Shown: piece by piece, positions 42,159 to 50,522 of the stretch
How the letters are laid out: every line of letters starts with the position of its first letter
Numbering within the stretch: the stretch's first letter is position 1
Assembly (NCBI RefSeq): GCF_900129855.1
Contig: NZ_LT670819.1
Location: 6,262,001 to 6,326,000 of the forward strand
Length of the DNA: 64,000 bases
Source: Streptomyces sp. 3214.6
Lineage (GTDB): Bacteria > Actinomycetota > Actinomycetes > Streptomycetales > Streptomycetaceae
Reading direction: 5' to 3'
The notes under the pieces: generated by a model
Told to the model about the DNA's origin: nothing
The model's database searches: none
The model's input: only the letters and a program-made list of their open reading frames with translations
Made by a program: the position numbers and the translations under genes

Positions 42159-42200
42159 CATGTGTAACGCAAGACCCGCGGATACGGGACATGTGTGACG
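42159..42200. promoter_or_regulatory. Direct repeats upstream of small HTH gene
   Basis: CATGTGTAACG (42159-42169) and CATGTGTGACG (42190-42200) are near-identical direct repeats 31 bases apart, inside the 336-base interval between the small HTH gene and the AraC gene. They are candidate regulator sites. The interval also contains the AraC terminator; I see no gene. Confidence 0.4.
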
Positions 42201-42261
42201 AGAAAGGGGTTTTTGTGACACGAGTGACGCAAAGGCGTACGTGGTGCCCGTCGACAGGAGA

Positions 42262-42293
42262 CGGGCCGGGCCCGCTGCGACAGGCCCGGCCCG
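42262..42293 (-). terminator. Perfect stem-loop after AraC gene
   Basis: CGGGCCGGGCC (42262-42272) pairs exactly with GGCCCGGCCCG (42283-42293) around a 10-base loop, about 70 bases beyond the AraC stop. Confidence 0.65.
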
Positions 42294-42363
42294 ACCCCGT
42301 TCCCCGCCGTCCCCCCGGAGCAGCCGGAGCAACCGGATCAACTGGCAGGACCCCAGCGTGTAT

Positions 42364-43323
42364 TCAGCCGGCGCGCAGGGTCTTGGAAAAATGCGCACCC
42401 GGTCCGGACCAATCGTCGTGCGGGGCCGGCAGGACCAGACTCGTCGCCTCGCCGCTCACCCGGTCCGCCACCGGCGACGCCGCCGCGGGGAGCCGCCTGG
42501 CCTGCGTGAACTCCCTGGGCGTGCATCCCGTCATCGCCTTGAACTCACCGCTCAGATGCGCCTGGTCGTAGAAGCCGCAGAGCGCCGCGGTCTCCGCCGC
42601 GCTGTGCCCCTGCGCGAGCAGCCGACGGGCGCGTTGCAGTCGCAGCACGCGGGCCGCCGCCTTCGGGCCGAGCCCGATCTGCTCCCGGAAACGGCTCTCC
42701 AGCTGCCGTACGCTCCAGCCGACCTCCTCGGCCAGCCGCGGAACCGGCATCACGCCGTCCGTGCGCACCAGTAGCGACCAGGCCCGCGCCACCCGCTGCG
42801 AACCCGGCGTCCCGGCCTGCTGCCAGCGGCCGAACACCTCGTCGAGTAACGCGAACCGCCGCTCCCAACTCGGCAACGCGGCCAGCGCACCGGCGAGTTC
42901 ACCGAGGGGCGAGCCCAAGGCGTGCGGCAACTCGTCAGGATCCACGGTGCGGTTGACGAGTTCGTGCTGCGGGGTGCCGAACAGCGTGAACGCGGCCCAG
43001 GGCGCGAGCAGCACCTCGATGCCCGACATCCGCCCCCCGTGCTCACCCACGGCCGGCGTGGTCGTCGGCCCGCAGTACACGGACACCAGCGTGTCCGGGG
43101 ACCGCCCCGCGCGCGTGATGCGAACGGGTTCCCCGAACCCCAGCAGCAGGGTCGAGGCCCCGATCGGCGTCTCCAGCCGACGCCGGGGCCCGTTCATGGC
43201 AAGCCGGACCCCGCGATAACTCATCACCCCGGGCCGCAGCCGGGGATGGGGCAGGGCGAGGGCGAACTCCCAGGACCCGCCGGGCCCTTGTCCCGCCCGC
43301 ACGTGCACGGCGCTGACAACCAT
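42364..43323 (-). CDS. AraC family transcriptional regulator
   Basis: A 319-residue regulator. The C-terminal double helix-turn-helix is LAEEVGWSVRQLESRFREQIGLGP then AAETAALCGFYDQAHLSGEF, near residues 190-270. The N-terminal sensor is not of a type I recognise. A GGGG patch precedes the ATG. It lies between the small HTH gene and a methyltransferase; its target is unclear. Confidence 0.88.
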   Translation of the reverse strand: MVVSAVHVRAGQGPGGSWEFALALPHPRLRPGVMSYRGVRLAMNGPRRRLETPIGASTLLLGFGEPVRITRAGRSPDTLVSVYCGPTTTPAVGEHGGRMSGIEVLLAPWAAFTLFGTPQHELVNRTVDPDELPHALGSPLGELAGALAALPSWERRFALLDEVFGRWQQAGTPGSQRVARAWSLLVRTDGVMPVPRLAEEVGWSVRQLESRFREQIGLGPKAAARVLRLQRARRLLAQGHSAAETAALCGFYDQAHLSGEFKAMTGCTPREFTQARRLPAAASPVADRVSGEATSLVLPAPHDDWSGPGAHFSKTLRAG

Positions 43324-43426
43324 GGGTCCCCATGCTAGGAGCGGCGAGCGCGGTTCCCCAGGGGCGCGGCGCCTACGGGGGCGGGGGCCTCGGTCGTGGC
43401 CCTCGCGCGCGTGGGTCTGCTCGGGG

Positions 43427-44002
43427 TCAGGGCTTTCGGATGGCCCGGTGTACGAAAGCGGGTGGCAGGTTCGGCCACACCACCTTTGAGCGCTCCAACC
43501 GGCCGAAACGGCAGGCCAGGTCGGCGGTGAGGTGACGGGCGGGCGGAGTCCAGGCCGCATGCAGATACGCGAAGGTGGTGAACCGGCCGCCGGGCGCGAG
43601 GACTTCGGTCACGGCGTCCAGGATGCGCCCGCGCTGTTCCCGGGGCATGACCGTCCACGGCAGCCCGGAGACCACCGCGTCGACCGGTTCGCCGACCGCG
43701 GCGGCCAGCTCGGCGGCCGAACCCCGCACCACGGTCAGCCGTGTGTCACGGCGGGTGTCCGACAGCCGTGCCGCGAGCACCGGGTTGAGCTCGATCGCGA
43801 CGACTCGTGCGTCGGGCGCGAGCCGGGCGAGGATGGCGTCGGTGAACACCCCGGTTCCCGGGCCGAGTTCGGCGACGATCCGGGCCCGTTCCAGACCGAT
43901 GCCTTCGGTCATCGCGTGCGCCAGCCGCCGTGAACTGGCCGCCACGGCCCCGGTCATGAGGGGCCGCCTGAGGAACTCGGTGGTGATCGACATGGCGGCC
44001 AT
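43427..44002 (-). CDS. Class I SAM-dependent methyltransferase (phospholipid methyltransferase-like)
   Basis: A 191-residue methyltransferase. VAELGPGTGVFTDAIL is the SAM-binding motif I and VVAIELNPVLAARL the motif with the ribose-binding acidic residue; SGLPWTVMP fits the PmtA/KsgA-like branch. The ATG at 44002 is preferred; another is nine bases on. It is divergent from the histidine kinase gene 120 bases away, so the two may be co-regulated. The substrate is not clear. Confidence 0.83.
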   Translation of the reverse strand: MAAMSITTEFLRRPLMTGAVAASSRRLAHAMTEGIGLERARIVAELGPGTGVFTDAILARLAPDARVVAIELNPVLAARLSDTRRDTRLTVVRGSAAELAAAVGEPVDAVVSGLPWTVMPREQRGRILDAVTEVLAPGGRFTTFAYLHAAWTPPARHLTADLACRFGRLERSKVVWPNLPPAFVHRAIRKP

Positions 44003-44122
44003 GCTGGAAGTGCCGCGGGGAGCCGCGCGTCGTATCCCCGGCCGGTGCGTGTACGACCGCGGGAGGACCCCGTGACGCCCCGCAGGACGATGTGGGGGAG
44101 CGGGCCCCGGCCGTAGCGTGAG

Positions 44123-45454
44123 GTGGTGCATCGGCTGATGGAGACCCTGCCCCGCTTGCGCCGCGGCCACCCGTGGCTGACGGACCTCCTGCTGGTCGTG
44201 CTGGTGGCCGTGCCCCCGGTGATCCGCCCGCAGCCGGGCTGGCGGCCGGTCTGGGTGCAGGCCGGCGTGTACGTGGCTCTGGTGCTGCCCCTGCTGTGGC
44301 GCCGCCGTCGGCCGGTGCTCGTCGCGGCGCTGGTGACGGCGGCGTTCTGGGCGCAGTATCTCGGACAGGTGTGGGGACAGGAACCGGGACGGGGCGCCGT
44401 CGCCCTGGCCGCGGTCCTGGCCACCCTCACCGTGCGTGGTCTGCGCCGCGCCGCCGCGGCGACGGTGCTCTGCGCCGCTGTCTGCGTACTGCTGTGGATT
44501 CCCGCGTGGCAGCGGGACTACGGGGGCCCGGGCGCCCGCGGTGCCTGGCTCACCCCGCTCGCGGTGGGGCTTCTGCTGGCCGGGGCCTGGGTGTTCGGTG
44601 AGTACGTCCGGGCCCGGCGGGCCTATGTCGCCGAGTTCGAGCGGCGGGCCGCGCTCGCCGAGTCGGAGCGCATCGCCCTGGCCCGGGTCGCCGTCGCCGA
44701 GGAGCGGGCACGCATCGCCCGCGAGATCCACGACGTCCTCGCGCACAGCATGAGCGTGATGGTGTTGAACGCCGAGGGCGGCAGGCTGATGCGGCATGTC
44801 GACCCCGCCGTCGTCGACCGCACGCTCGGCGTCATCAGCGCGACCGGCCGTGAGGCCCTGGGCGAACTGCGTCGGCTGCTGGAGGTACTGCGCACACCCG
44901 ACGCGGACGCCTCGGCCGACGGCCCCGGCCCCGGTTCCGGCCCCGGTCCAGGACGGGCCACCGATTCCATCGAGTCCGTCGGGTGCATCGAGTCCGACGG
45001 GTCCGGCGAGTCCCTCTCGGCCGATCTGCGGCGGCTGGTCGGGCGCCTCAACACGAGTGGTACGCGCGCCCGGCTGGACCTTCGCGGAGAGCGCGGCGGC
45101 CTTCCGGCGGATCTCACCGTGCAGACGTACCGCATCGTGCAGGAGGCCCTCACCAACGTCGTCAAACACGCGCCGCCGGACGCCATGATCCACATACGGG
45201 TGGACACCGGGACCCAGGGGCCCGGACGGCTGGTCCGCGTCCGGGTGGAGAACTCGGCCGGAGCCGGGCGAGGAGCCGCCGCCGCAGAGCACCCCGCGCC
45301 GCTGCTCTCCTCCGGTCACGGACTCACCGGCATGCGCGAACGCACCGCCCTGTACGGCGGGAGCGTCGACGCGGGGCCCACGCCCGACGGCGGCTACCGG
45401 GTCGCCGCCACCCTGCGCCCCACCGAGCCCGAGCCCACCACGGCGACCTCATGA
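44123..45454 (+). CDS. Two-component sensor histidine kinase (NarL-type partner)
   Basis: A 443-residue membrane kinase of the HisKA_3/LiaS class. Five or six N-terminal hydrophobic helices (residues 20-170) are followed by the phosphoacceptor AREIHDVLAHSMSVMV (His about 203) and the ATPase domain (IVQEALTNVVKHA; GHGLTGMRERTALYGG). A Gly/Pro-rich PGPGSGPGPG linker with an SIES-type tail splits dimerisation and ATPase parts. The response regulator gene overlaps by ATGA. The signal is unknown; it may lie in the membrane. Confidence 0.92.
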   Translation: MVHRLMETLPRLRRGHPWLTDLLLVVLVAVPPVIRPQPGWRPVWVQAGVYVALVLPLLWRRRRPVLVAALVTAAFWAQYLGQVWGQEPGRGAVALAAVLATLTVRGLRRAAAATVLCAAVCVLLWIPAWQRDYGGPGARGAWLTPLAVGLLLAGAWVFGEYVRARRAYVAEFERRAALAESERIALARVAVAEERARIAREIHDVLAHSMSVMVLNAEGGRLMRHVDPAVVDRTLGVISATGREALGELRRLLEVLRTPDADASADGPGPGSGPGPGRATDSIESVGCIESDGSGESLSADLRRLVGRLNTSGTRARLDLRGERGGLPADLTVQTYRIVQEALTNVVKHAPPDAMIHIRVDTGTQGPGRLVRVRVENSAGAGRGAAAAEHPAPLLSSGHGLTGMRERTALYGGSVDAGPTPDGGYRVAATLRPTEPEPTTATS

Positions 45455-46167
45455 CCGACCCGACCCCGACCCCGACGCCTGCCCCGGCCTCCGCTCCGCC
45501 CTCGTCATCGTCCCGTGTGCTGATCTGCGACGACCAGGAGCTGATCCGGATGGGGCTGCGCATGGTCGTCGACAGCCAGCCCGACCTCACCGTGGTCGGC
45601 GAGGCCGCCGACGGCGACGCGGCGATCGCGGGCGTGGCCGCCCTGGAGCCGGACCTCGTCCTGATGGACGTACGCATGCCCGGTCTGGACGGGCTCGCCG
45701 CGACCGAGCACCTGTGCGCGCAGCCCCATGCGCCCCGGATCCTCGTCGTCACCACCTTCGACCTCGACGAGTACGCCTACGCGGCGTTGCGGGCCGGCGC
45801 GGGCGGCTTCCTCGTCAAGGACGCCCCCGCCGAGGAGATCCTGGTGACCGTCCGGGCGGTGCTGCGGGGCGATGTCATGGTGGCGCCCTCGCTCACCCGG
45901 CGCCTGGTCGAACGGTTCGTGCTGAACGCCCCCGCGTCCGTGCCCGCCCAGCGCAGCCGCCTGGCGGCGCTCACCGAGCGGGAACGAGAGGTCCTCGCCC
46001 TGGTCGCCCGGGGACTGGCCAACGGCGAGATCGCCGACCGCCTGTTCGTCGGGGAGACTACCGTCAAGACCCACCTCGGCCGCGTCCTGACCAAACTCGG
46101 CCTCCGCGACCGTGTCCACGCGGTGATCTTCGCCTACGAGAGCGGACTGGTACGGGTCGGGGACTGA
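45451..46167 (+). CDS. LuxR/NarL-family response regulator
   Basis: A 238-residue regulator. After a PTPTP-rich leader, the receiver domain has acidic ICDDQE, phosphoacceptor LVLMDVRMPG (Asp 73) and LVKDAP. The C-terminal LuxR HTH is LTEREREVLALVARGLANGEIADRL with TVKTHLGRVLTKLGL. The ATG overlaps the kinase stop (ATGA). Its 3' end overlaps the opposing hypothetical gene by 34 bases. Target genes unknown; the divergent methyltransferase is a candidate. Confidence 0.94.
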   Translation: MTDPTPTPTPAPASAPPSSSSRVLICDDQELIRMGLRMVVDSQPDLTVVGEAADGDAAIAGVAALEPDLVLMDVRMPGLDGLAATEHLCAQPHAPRILVVTTFDLDEYAYAALRAGAGGFLVKDAPAEEILVTVRAVLRGDVMVAPSLTRRLVERFVLNAPASVPAQRSRLAALTEREREVLALVARGLANGEIADRLFVGETTVKTHLGRVLTKLGLRDRVHAVIFAYESGLVRVGD

Positions 46168-46637
46168 CCGGCGCCGGGGTCCAGCAGCCGGCGGATGCGC
46201 TCGTACTCGGCGGCCATCTCCGGTGTCGCGAGGAAGTCGTCGAGATCGGCGGAGACCTCGTAGTCGACATCCTCGATGGAACGGATCGCGAGTTCGTAGA
46301 GCTCACCGCGCAGGTTCTGCTCCAAGAAGCTCTTCCAATGCTCCAACGCGCTGATGACAGTGAGGATTTCGGTGTCCAGGCCGTCATCGACCAGGATGCC
46401 GTCATAGACCGTCGCCAGCTTGTCGTGCAGCTCGGCGGCGCTGATCGTCAGGACGTTTGCGCAGACGGCGGCGAGTGTGGCCCGGGCCTCATCGGTGAGT
46501 TCGTCCTCGGCCGCATCGCCGAGCAGCTCCGGCCGCACCAGACGAGTGACCGTCTCCTCTCCGAAGGCGCGCAGGCCGTCCTCGGTGGCTCCGACGATCA
46601 GCTGATGTATGTCTGCCTCGAGTTCGCTGTAGTTCAC
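46134..46637 (-). CDS. Hypothetical protein, acidic helical
   Basis: A 167-residue acidic protein (MNYSELEADIHQLIVGATED...), predominantly helical, with ISALEHWKSFLEQNLRGELYELA and a final EYERIRRLL helix. No motif is recognised; its form is like small immunity or regulatory proteins, which is only a resemblance. The 3' end overlaps the response regulator gene. The IS1182 element lies 9 bases upstream of its GTG, so its original promoter has been displaced or replaced. Confidence 0.7.
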   Translation of the reverse strand: MNYSELEADIHQLIVGATEDGLRAFGEETVTRLVRPELLGDAAEDELTDEARATLAAVCANVLTISAAELHDKLATVYDGILVDDGLDTEILTVISALEHWKSFLEQNLRGELYELAIRSIEDVDYEVSADLDDFLATPEMAAEYERIRRLLDPGAGQSPTRTSPLS

Positions 46638-46646
46638 GCCCGCAGG

Positions 46647-48364
46647 CTAGAAGGCTCATGAAGATCTTGGGGTTCTGGCCCCGCCGCGTGAGCGGTGGGG
46701 CCAGACTCGTTTCGTGGTGATGGGGGAATGGGCCGGGGACACGGTCGGGCCGGATGTGTGGGAGACGTGCCGGGAGTTGATTCCGGCGGGGAGTGTGTTC
46801 GCGTTTCTGGCCGAGCACCGTGGTGCTCTGTTCCCGGCTCATATGTTCGCGGACATGTACCCGTCGGCGAATGGACGGCCGAGCATGCCGCCGCAGATCC
46901 TGGCTGCGGCGATCACGCTGCAGGCCCTGCACGGGCTGTCGGACTTCGAGACGGTGCAGGAGCTGCGGTGTGACCTGCGGTGGAAGGCCGCGTGCGGGCT
47001 GGGCCTGAACGACCTGGCGTTTGACCCGTCTCTGCTGGCCTACTTCCGCCGCCGTCTGGCCTGCTCGGCCCGGCCCAACCGCGTCTTCGAGGCCGTGCGC
47101 GAGGTGGTGAAGGCCACCGGTGTCCTGGGCGGCAAGCACCGGCGGGCCTTGGACTCGACGGTGCTGGACGACGCGGTGGCCACCCAGGACACCGTCACCC
47201 AGCTGATCGCCGCCGTCCGTGCGGTGATCCGCGAAGTCCCCGGCGCCGCCGAGGTCGCGGCCGTGCAGTGCACCGCGCACGACTACACCGATCCCGGCAA
47301 ACCCCGCATCGCCTGGAACGACGAGCAGGCCCGCGCGGAACTCGTCGACGCCCTGGTCACCGATGTGCTGCGGCTGCTGGGCCACCTGCCCGACCAGCAG
47401 TTGGACGAGAAGGCCGCGAACGCCCTCGGCATCCTGGCGCTGGTCGCAGGACAAGACGTGGAGCCGGCCGAGGACTCCGACGGCCGCGACGGACGCTGGC
47501 GCATCAGCAAGGGGACCGCTCCGGGCCGCGTCGTGTCCACCGTCGACCCTGAAGCCCGCCACATCCACAAGACCCGCACCCACCAGCAGGACGGATACAA
47601 AGCCCACCTGGCCATCGAGCCCGAGACCGGCTTATACACGGCCGTGGCTCTGCGGCCCGGCGCCGGAGCCGAGCACCACGAGGCCACCGTCGGCCTGGAT
47701 CTGCTGGCCGACGAGGAGAGTCCGGTGGACGCCTTCGGCGACACCGCCTACTCCGCCGGCGACATGCGCCAAGCCCTGCACCAGGCGGGGCACCGGCTGT
47801 TCTTCAAGCCCGCCCCACTGCGGCCCGCCGTCCCCGGCGGCTTCACCCTGGACGACTTCGCCATCGACACCGCCGCCTCCGCGGTCACCTGCCCCGCCGG
47901 GCATACGGTTGCCCTGTCGGGCCCCGGCGGACAGCACAACCAGCGCAAGGCGGCCTTCGGGAACCTGTGCACCGGATGCCCCCTCCGCGAGCGGTGCACC
48001 AAGGCCAAGGCCGGCCGCATCCTGACCATCCGCCCCCACCACGACCTGCAAGCGGCCGCCCGCCGCCAGGCCGCCACCGACCCGGACTGGCAAGCCGACT
48101 ACCGCCGCTGGCGACCACCAGTCGAACGCGCCGTCGCCTGGCTCGTCCAGCACGGCAACCGCAGACTCCGCTACCGCGGAACCATCAACAACAACACCTG
48201 GCTTCACACCCGAGCCGCCGCCCTCAACCTCCGCCGACTGATCAACCTCGGACTCACCCACACTGGCGGCCGCTGGCGACTCACCCCGGCCACCACATAG
48301 CGAACAGGGGCTGCCCGGCCTCCGGCCGGACAGCCCCTCACCAAGATCTTCATGAGCCTTCTAG
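46647..48364 (+). mobile_element. IS1182-family insertion sequence, apparently complete
   Basis: Perfect 20-base inverted ends (46651-46670 beginning AAGGCTCATGAAG, and 48341-48360) bound an element of about 1.71 kb. The flanks are CTAG at both outer edges (46647-46650 and 48361-48364), the likely 4-base target duplication. The single transposase gene fills the inside. It has inserted between the hypothetical gene at 46134-46637 and the end of the inositol isomerase gene. Confidence 0.9.
46714..48300 (+). CDS. IS1182 family transposase
   Basis: A 528-residue DDE transposase. The N-terminal DUF772-type domain (PPQILAAAITLQALHGLSDFETVQEL) and the C-terminal zinc-type segment (CPAGHTV ... CTGCPLRERC) are typical. 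HRRALDSTVLDDAVATQD holds the first catalytic Asp and DAFGDTAYSAGDMR the second, with the glutamate in the C-terminal WRPPVERAVAWL. The frame is intact, so the element may be active. Confidence 0.93.
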   Translation: MVMGEWAGDTVGPDVWETCRELIPAGSVFAFLAEHRGALFPAHMFADMYPSANGRPSMPPQILAAAITLQALHGLSDFETVQELRCDLRWKAACGLGLNDLAFDPSLLAYFRRRLACSARPNRVFEAVREVVKATGVLGGKHRRALDSTVLDDAVATQDTVTQLIAAVRAVIREVPGAAEVAAVQCTAHDYTDPGKPRIAWNDEQARAELVDALVTDVLRLLGHLPDQQLDEKAANALGILALVAGQDVEPAEDSDGRDGRWRISKGTAPGRVVSTVDPEARHIHKTRTHQQDGYKAHLAIEPETGLYTAVALRPGAGAEHHEATVGLDLLADEESPVDAFGDTAYSAGDMRQALHQAGHRLFFKPAPLRPAVPGGFTLDDFAIDTAASAVTCPAGHTVALSGPGGQHNQRKAAFGNLCTGCPLRERCTKAKAGRILTIRPHHDLQAAARRQAATDPDWQADYRRWRPPVERAVAWLVQHGNRRLRYRGTINNNTWLHTRAAALNLRRLINLGLTHTGGRWRLTPATT

Positions 48365-48382
48365 GGCCTGTCCTAAGCAGTC

Positions 48383-48446
48383 GGGGCCTGTCCGGTGGAT
48401 CGGGCGTCGCTGCTTTTTTCGCGACCCGATCCGTCGGACAGGCCCC
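48383..48446. repeat. 64-base palindrome (terminator or MITE-like)
   Basis: A 22-base arm (48383-48404, GGGGCCTGTCCGGTGGATCG type) pairs with 48425-48446, with only the central GT mismatched, around a 20-base spacer containing a T-run. It ends 7 bases from the stop of the inositol isomerase gene, so it may be its terminator. The arms resemble the 31-base repeat near 13.3 and 17.65 kb. Confidence 0.65.
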
Positions 48447-48452
48447 AGGTGG

Positions 48453-49370
48453 CTACGCCCCGCAGGAGCGGAGGAACGCCCGGGTCCGCTGGGCGATCGG
48501 CAACGGCTTGTCCGGCTCGCACGGGTACATGTCCTGCTCGACGATCGCGAACAGATCGACGTCCAGCTTCTGGGCCGCCTCCAGGACGGGCCCGAGGGCC
48601 GGCACGCCCGCTGGCGGCTCGCACATCACGCCCCGCGCCACCGCCGGCCCGAACGGCACCTGGTTCGCCCGCACGTCCGCGAGGATCTCCGGGTCGACCT
48701 GCTTGAGGTGCAGGTATCCGATCCGCTCCCCGTACGTCTCGATCAGCTTGACGCTGTCGCCGCCGCAGTACGCGTAGTGCCCGGTGTCCAGGCACAGCGA
48801 GACCAGGTCGGAGTCCGTGCCGTCCAGGAACCGGACGACGTTCTCCTCGCTGTCGATGTGGGTGTCGGCGTGCGGGTGGACGACGATCTGCAGCCCGTAC
48901 CGCTCCCGCACCTCCTTGCCCAGCCGTTCGGTCAGCGAGGTCAGGTTGCGCCACTGCTCGGGCGTCAGCGTGTCCGGCTCCAGCACCTCACCGGTCTTGT
49001 CGTCCCGCCAGAAGGACGGGATGACGACGAGATGCCTGGCGCCCATGGCCTGGGCGAGCACGGCGTTGTCCGCGACGTGCGCCCAGGTCTTGTCCCAGAC
49101 GGCCTCGCCGTGGTGCAGCCCGGTGAAGACCGTGCCCGCCGACACCTTCAGGCCACGCCTCGACGTCTCCTCGGTGAGGACTGCGGGATCGGTCGGCAGG
49201 TACCCGTAGGGGCCGAGCTCGATCCACTCGTAGCCGGACTGCGCGACCTCGTCGAGGAAGCGCTGCCAGGGAACCTGGGCGGGATCGTCCGGGAACCAGA
49301 CGCCCCAGCTGTCGGGGGCCGAACCGACCCGGATACGGGAAAGTGAGGACTGAGGTGACAACGACGTCAT
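48453..49370 (-). CDS. iolE: IolE-like sugar phosphate isomerase/inosose dehydratase
   Basis: A 305-residue TIM barrel. GSAPDSWGVWFPDDP is the IolE-type opening, YEWIELGPYGYLPTD and LCLDTGHYAYCGGD carry predicted metal ligands. IolE dehydrates 2-keto-myo-inositol. The gene is divergent from the iolC operon, and the clear inositol context makes that role likely, though IolI/IolH relatives cannot be excluded. It ends in the 64-base palindrome before the IS1182 copy. Confidence 0.82.
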   Translation of the reverse strand: MTSLSPQSSLSRIRVGSAPDSWGVWFPDDPAQVPWQRFLDEVAQSGYEWIELGPYGYLPTDPAVLTEETSRRGLKVSAGTVFTGLHHGEAVWDKTWAHVADNAVLAQAMGARHLVVIPSFWRDDKTGEVLEPDTLTPEQWRNLTSLTERLGKEVRERYGLQIVVHPHADTHIDSEENVVRFLDGTDSDLVSLCLDTGHYAYCGGDSVKLIETYGERIGYLHLKQVDPEILADVRANQVPFGPAVARGVMCEPPAGVPALGPVLEAAQKLDVDLFAIVEQDMYPCEPDKPLPIAQRTRAFLRSCGA

Positions 49371-49435
49371 GGGCGTCAGGGTGCGGTCTCCCCGAAGGGG
49401 GTGTCAAGGGCTGGTCCGAATGTCTGGACAAAACA

Positions 49436-49465
49436 TTGACAGGGTCGGCCGACCGGGGCTACAAA
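49436..49465 (+). promoter_or_regulatory. Predicted promoter of iolC operon
   Basis: TTGACA (49436-49441) and TACAAA (49460-49465) separated by 18 bases form a consensus-like promoter in the 201-base gap between the divergent iol genes. ATGT...ACAT arms (about 49420-49436) overlap the -35 and could be an operator. Confidence 0.6.
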
Positions 49466-49507
49466 GCCGTGAGAGCCGATACGGGGACGTGGGCCGGGAC
49501 GCGCCAC

Positions 49508-49543
49508 GAGCGGCGTCACGAGCGGCGTCATGAGCGGCGTCAC
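49508..49543. repeat. Three 12-base repeats in iolC leader
   Basis: Three tandem GAGCGGCGTCAC-type units lie in the untranslated leader of iolC. Confidence 0.75.
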
Positions 49544-49571
49544 GGGGACGAGCCGATACGAAGGGAACTCG

Positions 49572-50522
49572 ATGGCGTACGACCTGATCACCATGGGGCG
49601 GATAGGAGTGGACCTCTATCCGTTGCAGACGGGCGTCCCACTCCCGCAGGTCACGTCCTTCGGGAAGTTCCTGGGGGGATCGGCCACCAACGTCGCCGTC
49701 GCCGCCGCGCGGCTCGGCCGGGACACGGCGGTGATCTCCCGTACCGGCGACGACCCCTTCGGCGTCTACCTGCACGAGGCGCTGCGCGGCTTCGGCGTCG
49801 ACGACCGCTGGGTCACCTCGGTGCCCGGCCTGCCGACACCCGTCACCTTCTGCGAGGTCTTCCCGCCGGACGACTTCCCGCTGTACTTCTACCGGCAGCC
49901 CAAGGCGCCGGACCTGGAGATCGACGCCCATGAGCTCGACCTCGACGCGGTCCGCGAGACCCGCGTCTTCTGGGTCACCGGCACCGGCCTGAGCGAGGAG
50001 CCGAGCCGTACGGCGACCCTCGCCGCCCTCGCTCACCGGGCCAAGGCCGGCACCACGGTCTTCGACCTCGACTGGCGGCCGATGTTCTGGTCCGACCCGG
50101 ACGCGGCCCGCCCGTTCTACACCGAGGCCCTGAAACACACCACCGTCGCCGTCGGCAACCTCGACGAGGTGGAGGTCGCCACCGGTGTGCGCGAGCCGCG
50201 GGCGGCGGCGCAGGCGCTGCTGGACGCGGGAGTCGAGCTCGCCGTCGTCAAGCAGGGACCCAAGGGCGTCCTGGCCGTCAACAGCAAGGGCGAGTCCGCC
50301 GAGGTCCCGCCGCTGCCGGTGACCGTCCTCAACGGCCTCGGCGCGGGTGACGCCTTCGGCGGCTCCCTCTGCCACGGCCTGCTGGCCGGCTGGGACCTGG
50401 AGAAGACCATGCGCCACGCCAACGCGGCCGGCGCCATCGTCGCCTCCCGGCTGGAGTGCTCCTCCGCGATGCCGACGCCCGTCGAGATCGAGGACGCGAT
50501 CGCCGCCGGAGCGGTCCTGTGA
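49572..50522 (+). CDS. iolC: 5-dehydro-2-deoxygluconokinase
   Basis: A 316-residue PfkB-family kinase phosphorylating 2-deoxy-5-keto-gluconate in inositol breakdown. MGRIGVDLYPLQTGVPL and KFLGGSATNVAVAAARLG are diagnostic of IolC; the ATP site is LNGLGAGDAFGGSLCHG. GAAGGGA precedes the ATG at 49572. First gene of the coupled inositol operon; its stop overlaps the aldolase start (GTGA). Confidence 0.94.
   Translation: MAYDLITMGRIGVDLYPLQTGVPLPQVTSFGKFLGGSATNVAVAAARLGRDTAVISRTGDDPFGVYLHEALRGFGVDDRWVTSVPGLPTPVTFCEVFPPDDFPLYFYRQPKAPDLEIDAHELDLDAVRETRVFWVTGTGLSEEPSRTATLAALAHRAKAGTTVFDLDWRPMFWSDPDAARPFYTEALKHTTVAVGNLDEVEVATGVREPRAAAQALLDAGVELAVVKQGPKGVLAVNSKGESAEVPPLPVTVLNGLGAGDAFGGSLCHGLLAGWDLEKTMRHANAAGAIVASRLECSSAMPTPVEIEDAIAAGAVL

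Noticed and set aside
46647..46650. CTAG as part of the IS1182 inverted repeat
   Set aside because: CTAG is itself palindromic, so it cannot be told from a target duplication; I treat it as the likely duplication because the element family is known to choose short palindromic targets.
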